NCBI GenBank assembly: GCA_023420435.1
Contig: JAEZWE010000076.1
Location: 1 to 8,629 of the forward strand
DNA: 8,629 bases
Reading direction: 5' to 3'
DNA from: Bacteroidota bacterium
GTDB lineage: Bacteria > Bacteroidota > Bacteroidia > Flavobacteriales > Weeksellaceae
The position numbers and the translations under genes were made by a program. The notes beneath the pieces are model-generated. The model saw only the letters and a program-made list of their open reading frames with translations. It searched no databases and was not told where the DNA came from. Shown one piece after another: positions 6,069 through 8,629 of this stretch; the first letter of the stretch is position 1; every line of letters begins with the position of its first letter.

Positions 6069-6516
6069 AATTTTTAGTTTTACTGTCCATAACAATAGTT
6101 ACAGGACCGTCATTTAAAAGACTCACTTTCATGTCGGCGCCAAAAATTCCACTTTCGCATTTTAATTGGCTTTTGGAAATTTCACCTTTAAAATATTCAA
6201 AAAGAGGAATGGCTTTTTCAGGTTTTGCTGCTTTAATGAAGGAAGGTCGATTCCCTTTTTTATAATCAGCAATTAATGTAAACTGGCTTACACACAGGAG
6301 TTCGCCTTTAATATCTGTAATAGATTGATTTAATTTTCCATTTTCGTCACTGAAAATTCTGAGATTTAATATTTTTTGAATCAGCCAATCTGCATCTTTA
6401 ATTTCATCATCAACTTCAATACCGATTAAAAGGAGAAAACCTTTGTTGATTTTACCTACACTTTTTTCTTCAACCTTTACTTCGGCTTCGCTAACTCTTT
6501 GGATAACAATTTTCAT
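6067..6516 (-). CDS. dtd: D-aminoacyl-tRNA deacylase (DTD)
   Basis: DTD hydrolyses D-amino acids (and glycine mischarged on tRNA-Ala) from tRNA, recycling the tRNA and protecting translation. It acts as a cytoplasmic homodimer. The ATG at 6516 gives 149 residues. A TTG directly before it would add one residue and is less likely to be the start. Family motifs are the N-terminal MKIVIQRVSEAEV, SQFTL at 77-81 (S77, T80), KGNRPSF around 88-94 and NDGPVT at 135-140. The last carries the cross-subunit Gly137-Pro138 pair that rejects L-aminoacyl substrates. It starts 3 nt after the stop of the lipoprotein gene, so the two are probably translationally coupled. Its stop codon sits in the U-tract of the convergent clpB terminator. 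Confidence 0.97.
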   Translation of the reverse strand: MKIVIQRVSEAEVKVEEKSVGKINKGFLLLIGIEVDDEIKDADWLIQKILNLRIFSDENGKLNQSITDIKGELLCVSQFTLIADYKKGNRPSFIKAAKPEKAIPLFEYFKGEISKSQLKCESGIFGADMKVSLLNDGPVTIVMDSKTKN

Positions 6517-6519
6517 CAA

Positions 6520-6972
6520 TTAATTATAAATCGTTAAAACATCGCTTGAAGAGTCGTAATTATAGAAATACATTTTGGGAGAAACTTCCGCAATATTGGT
6601 AGGAACTCCGGATAAAAGAATCCACATTGCATTATCTTTTGGGCAAACAATTTTTATGTTGTCAACTACTTGAAGTGTTGTATTAGAATCCGGACAAAGA
6701 TGAGGTGCATTTCGATCATAGATATTAAATCCATTATTCGTTCTTACCACAATTAATCCTCTTGTTCCGGAGCTTTGTTCATCAATATAAACCCAGCCAT
6801 TAACATTTTGTAAATTTTGATAAGCCGGTAAATTGAGATTGAGTACTACACTAATAGCAGTATTAGGAAAACAAGTTACTGTTTCTTCCGTAGTTCGGCA
6901 AGAGTTTAATGTTAAATAACTGGTTGTCAATAAAATAATAAGCGACAAGAAACTATATAAACGTTTTTTCAT
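6520..6972 (-). CDS. Lipoprotein with a degenerate Rieske-like fold
   Basis: The ATG at 6972 gives 150 residues; an in-frame TTG at 6999 would add nine residues that spoil the signal peptide. The N-terminus is a lipoprotein signal: KKR, a hydrophobic stretch, then the lipobox LNSC with C25 as the lipidated cysteine. The next residues, RTTEE, are partly like the Bacteroidota surface-export signal, so it may face the outside. Residues 70-150 follow the pattern of a Rieske domain: RGLIVVRTNNGFNIYDRNAP, then HLCPDS, KIVCPKDNAMW and a beta-rich tail. A Rieske cluster needs CxH and CxxH. Here the positions read A89-P-H91 and C110-P-K-D113, so one Cys and one His are missing and a 2Fe-2S cluster is unlikely. 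C93 and C110 could form a disulfide. A weak -7 box (TATATTTC) lies at 7008-7001. The fold assignment is inference. Confidence 0.82.
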   Translation of the reverse strand: MKKRLYSFLSLIILLTTSYLTLNSCRTTEETVTCFPNTAISVVLNLNLPAYQNLQNVNGWVYIDEQSSGTRGLIVVRTNNGFNIYDRNAPHLCPDSNTTLQVVDNIKIVCPKDNAMWILLSGVPTNIAEVSPKMYFYNYDSSSDVLTIYN

Positions 6973-6986
6973 TTTAAAAAAAATCC

Positions 6987-6994
6987 TATATTTG
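6987..6994 (+). promoter_or_regulatory. Probable greA promoter -7 box
   Basis: TATATTTG matches the Bacteroidota TAnnTTTG consensus exactly. Transcription would start near 7000, giving an untranslated leader of about 77 nt before greA. The region where a -33 box should lie overlaps the start of the divergent lipoprotein gene and is T-rich, with no clear TTG. The leader contains a terminator-like hairpin. Confidence 0.55.
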
Positions 6995-7017
6995 TCCAAC
7001 GAAATATATACATAAAC

Positions 7018-7053
7018 ATTGTCCGGGCTTTACTGGCCGGATAATTTTTTTTT
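7018..7053 (+). terminator. Leader hairpin with nine-T run before greA (candidate attenuator)
   Basis: ATTGTCCGG (7018-7026) pairs with CCGGATAAT (7037-7045) as a 9-bp stem with one G-T wobble around a 10-nt loop. Nine consecutive T residues follow (7045-7053, the first shared with the stem). This is the form of a rho-independent terminator. No plus-strand gene lies upstream within 950 bp, since dtd and the lipoprotein gene run the other way and clpB has its own terminator. The natural target is therefore the greA leader transcript from the 6987-6994 promoter. The T-run ends 24 nt before the greA ATG. In E. coli, greA leader termination is known to yield the small RNA GraL; whether this is equivalent is inference. 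Confidence 0.65.
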
Positions 7054-7077
7054 ACTAATTCCAAAAATAACAAAAAT

Positions 7078-7548
7078 ATGGCAACATATGTTACAAAAGA
7101 AGGTTTAGAGAAAATGAAGACCGAACTGGAGCAGTTGGAAACCATTGAAAGACCAAAAATTACGCAGCAAATTGCTGAAGCCAGAGATAAAGGAGACCTT
7201 TCTGAAAATGCTGAATACGATGCTGCTAAAGAAGCACAGGGAATGCTGGAAATGAAAATCGCAAAATTGAAAGATGTTATCTCTTCATCAAAAGTAATTG
7301 ACGAATCTCAATTAGATACCTCAAAAGTAGCGATTCTTACAACGGTAAGATTGAAAAATAATGCAACAAAGCAAGAACAAAAATTCACTTTGGTTCCAGA
7401 TAACGAATCGGATATTAAAACCGGTAGAATTTCTGTAAATACTCCTATTGCAAAAGGATTGTTAGGAAAAGTTGTTGGTGAAACCGCTGAAATTTCTCTT
7501 CCCAACGGAAATAAACTGTCTTTTGAAGTTTTAGAAATTTCATTGTAA
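7078..7548 (+). CDS. greA: Transcription elongation factor GreA
   Basis: GreA binds the secondary channel of RNA polymerase and stimulates cleavage of backtracked RNA, releasing stalled complexes. The protein has 156 residues, the standard length. The N-terminal coiled coil (about 1-75) carries the family signature ARDKGDLSENAEYDAAKEAQ, with the tip acidic residues D40 and E43 that coordinate the catalytic magnesium in the polymerase active site. The C-terminal FKBP-like domain (about 80-156) ends with the usual TPIAKGLLGKVVGE segment and a beta-strand FEVLEISL. The gene has its own probable promoter, a hairpin in the leader and an A-rich ribosome-binding region (AAAAATAACAAAAAT). The HIT gene follows after 11 nt, so the two form an operon. 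Confidence 0.98.
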   Translation: MATYVTKEGLEKMKTELEQLETIERPKITQQIAEARDKGDLSENAEYDAAKEAQGMLEMKIAKLKDVISSSKVIDESQLDTSKVAILTTVRLKNNATKQEQKFTLVPDNESDIKTGRISVNTPIAKGLLGKVVGETAEISLPNGNKLSFEVLEISL

Positions 7549-7559
7549 AATTTTAAAAA

Positions 7560-7949
7560 ATGAGCTCAATTTTTTCAAAAATTGTTAATGGCGAAATTCC
7601 TGCTTACAAAATTGCCGAAGATGAAAACTTTTTAGCATTTTTGGATGTGATGCCATTGGTGAAAGGACACGTCTTGGTAATTCCAAAAAAGGAAGTGGAT
7701 TTGATCTTCGATTTAGAAAGTGAAGCGTATAAAAATTTGTGGAGTTTTGCTCAGAAAGTGGCCAAAAAATTGAAAAAAGCAGTTCCTTGTGTTCGTGTTG
7801 GTGTGGCGGTTGTAGGTTTGGAAGTTCCACATGCCCATATTCATTTGGTGCCCTTGAATTCTGTTGCGGATCTCAACTTCAGCAACGAACGTTTAAAACT
7901 TTCACATGAAGAATATCAGGAAATTCAAAACGCTATTATTAACGCTTAA
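7560..7949 (+). CDS. HIT-family nucleotide-binding hydrolase
   Basis: This is a 129-residue protein with the histidine-triad signature VPHAHIHLVPL; H91, H93 and H95 form the triad. Proteins of this branch, related to Hint, act in the cytoplasm and cleave purine nucleoside phosphoramidates and similar adenylated compounds by way of a histidine-linked nucleotide. The exact substrate here cannot be told from sequence. The N-terminal SIFSKIVNGEIPAYKIAEDE, FLDVMPLVKGHVLVIPKK and VRVGVAVVGLEVPHAH are all typical of the family in Bacteroidota. Its ATG lies 11 nt after the greA stop, so it is very probably cotranscribed with greA. A hairpin terminator follows the stop by 7 nt. No gene symbol is given because naming in this family varies. 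Confidence 0.96.
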   Translation: MSSIFSKIVNGEIPAYKIAEDENFLAFLDVMPLVKGHVLVIPKKEVDLIFDLESEAYKNLWSFAQKVAKKLKKAVPCVRVGVAVVGLEVPHAHIHLVPLNSVADLNFSNERLKLSHEEYQEIQNAIINA

Positions 7950-7956
7950 AATTATT

Positions 7957-7984
7957 TGTCAGAGAAAATTCTTTGACATTTTTT
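7957..7984 (+). terminator. Terminator after the greA-HIT operon
   Basis: TGTCAGAGA (7957-7965) pairs with TCTTTGACA (7970-7978) over nine base pairs with one G-T wobble and a 4-nt loop. Six T residues follow at 7979-7984. It lies 7 nt after the HIT stop and 24 nt before the clpX start. It should end most greA-HIT transcription, with some read-through into clpX possible because the stem is AT-rich. Confidence 0.78.
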
Positions 7985-8007
7985 ATCAAAATTTATTTTT
8001 TTTTTAA

Positions 8008-8629
8008 ATGAATTCAAATCAATGTTCATTCTGCGGAAGAAAAAGAAGCGAAGTACAAATTCTGGTTTCCGGACAGAACGGATTTATTTGCGAAAACTGT
8101 ATTGAACAGGCGCATTCTATCGTAAAAGATTCAGGGAAAAGTGAAGGTTTTTCACCTGCAGAAAATTTGGACGAACTGAAAAAACCAAAAGAAATTAAAG
8201 GATTTTTGGATCAATATGTTATTGGACAAGATCAGGCGAAAAAACAGCTTTCAATTGCAGTTTACAATCATTATAAAAGATTGTTGCATGCAAAAGACGA
8301 AAACCGGGAAGTAGAGATTGAAAAATCCAACATCATCATGATTGGTGAAACTGGAACCGGAAAAACTTTGCTGGCAAAAACAATTGCAAGAGAACTGAAT
8401 GTTCCGTTTTGCATTGTTGATGCAACAATTCTTACTGAAGCGGGCTATGTTGGTGAAGATGTGGAAAGTATTTTGTCCAGGCTTTTAATGGTTGCAGATT
8501 ATGATGTAGACAAAGCGGAAAAAGGAATCGTTTTTATTGATGAAATTGATAAAATTGCAAGAAAATCCGACAATCCAAGTATTACAAGAGATGTTTCCGG
8601 AGAAGGTGTACAACAAGGTCTTCTAAAAT
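8008..8629 (+). CDS. clpX: ClpX, ATPase subunit of the ClpXP protease (N-terminal half)
   Basis: ClpX is the AAA+ unfoldase that selects substrates and feeds them to ClpP in the cytoplasm. The ATG at 8008 opens a frame that runs off the right edge after 207 codons, about half of a normal ClpX. The N-terminal zinc-binding domain has its four cysteines, C6-x2-C9 and C28-x2-C31. The AAA+ module shows Walker A GETGTGKT at 113-120 (a variant of GPTGSGKT), the pore loop GYVGEDVES with Y147, and Walker B VFIDEIDK with D178 and E179. FLDQYVIGQDQAKKQLSIAV before the ATPase core is also characteristic. It follows the HIT gene by 58 nt, with a terminator between, and no consensus -7 box is visible in that gap. 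There is no clpP next to it in the window. Confidence 0.97.
   Translation, partial: MNSNQCSFCGRKRSEVQILVSGQNGFICENCIEQAHSIVKDSGKSEGFSPAENLDELKKPKEIKGFLDQYVIGQDQAKKQLSIAVYNHYKRLLHAKDENREVEIEKSNIIMIGETGTGKTLLAKTIARELNVPFCIVDATILTEAGYVGEDVESILSRLLMVADYDVDKAEKGIVFIDEIDKIARKSDNPSITRDVSGEGVQQGLLK

Noticed and set aside
6973..6999. Nine-residue extension of the lipoprotein from a TTG start
   Set aside because: It would place charged residues before the KKR start of the signal peptide and overlaps the greA promoter; the ATG at 6972 gives a textbook lipoprotein signal.
1..8629. CRISPR array, toxin-antitoxin pair, phage or defence genes
   Set aside because: No spaced direct repeats, recombinase, transposase or known defence domain is visible; the genes are housekeeping or phenylacetate catabolism.

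Overview
The window looks like chromosomal DNA from a flavobacterium of the Bacteroidota, probably of the Chryseobacterium/Weeksellaceae type. The evidence is low GC content, A-rich leaders before start codons instead of Shine-Dalgarno sites, TAnnTTTG-type -7 promoter boxes, a lipoprotein with an LNSC lipobox followed by acidic residues, and the character of the encoded proteins. This placement is inferred from sequence character, not from a database search.

Positions 1-3154, minus strand: a phenylacetyl-CoA epoxidase (paa) cluster. In transcription order it holds paaE (reductase), a 96-residue protein of unknown function, paaA (catalytic diiron subunit), paaB, and the first 102 codons of paaC, which runs off the left edge. 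PaaA, PaaB and PaaC form the oxygenase that epoxidises the ring of phenylacetyl-CoA. PaaE supplies electrons through FAD and a plant-type 2Fe-2S cluster. The reductase gene comes first, and any paaD would lie beyond the left edge. Three of the gaps between these genes carry short repeats, each of a different kind. A divergent 277-bp region (3155-3431) holds a good -7 box for the paa operon with a perfect 16-bp palindrome just upstream.

Positions 3432-6068, plus strand: a full-length clpB disaggregase gene ending in a strong GAAA-tetraloop terminator. The neighbouring convergent gene, dtd, ends inside the U-tract of that terminator.

Positions 6067-6972, minus strand: a two-gene unit of a small lipoprotein and dtd (D-aminoacyl-tRNA deacylase), separated by 3 nt. 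The lipoprotein resembles a Rieske fold that has lost half of its cluster ligands.

Positions 6973-8629, plus strand: greA, a HIT-family hydrolase gene and the first half of clpX. The greA leader holds a perfect -7 box followed by a terminator-like hairpin with a nine-T run, ending 24 nt before the start codon; this suggests transcription attenuation. A second terminator separates the HIT gene from clpX.

Most of the window is core housekeeping or well-known catabolic sequence, and I see no convincing new multi-gene system. The points most worth following are the greA leader, the degenerate Rieske-like lipoprotein, the unknown protein inside the paa operon, and the palindrome at the paa promoter. 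I see no tRNA, rRNA, CRISPR array, insertion sequence, integrase or attachment site.
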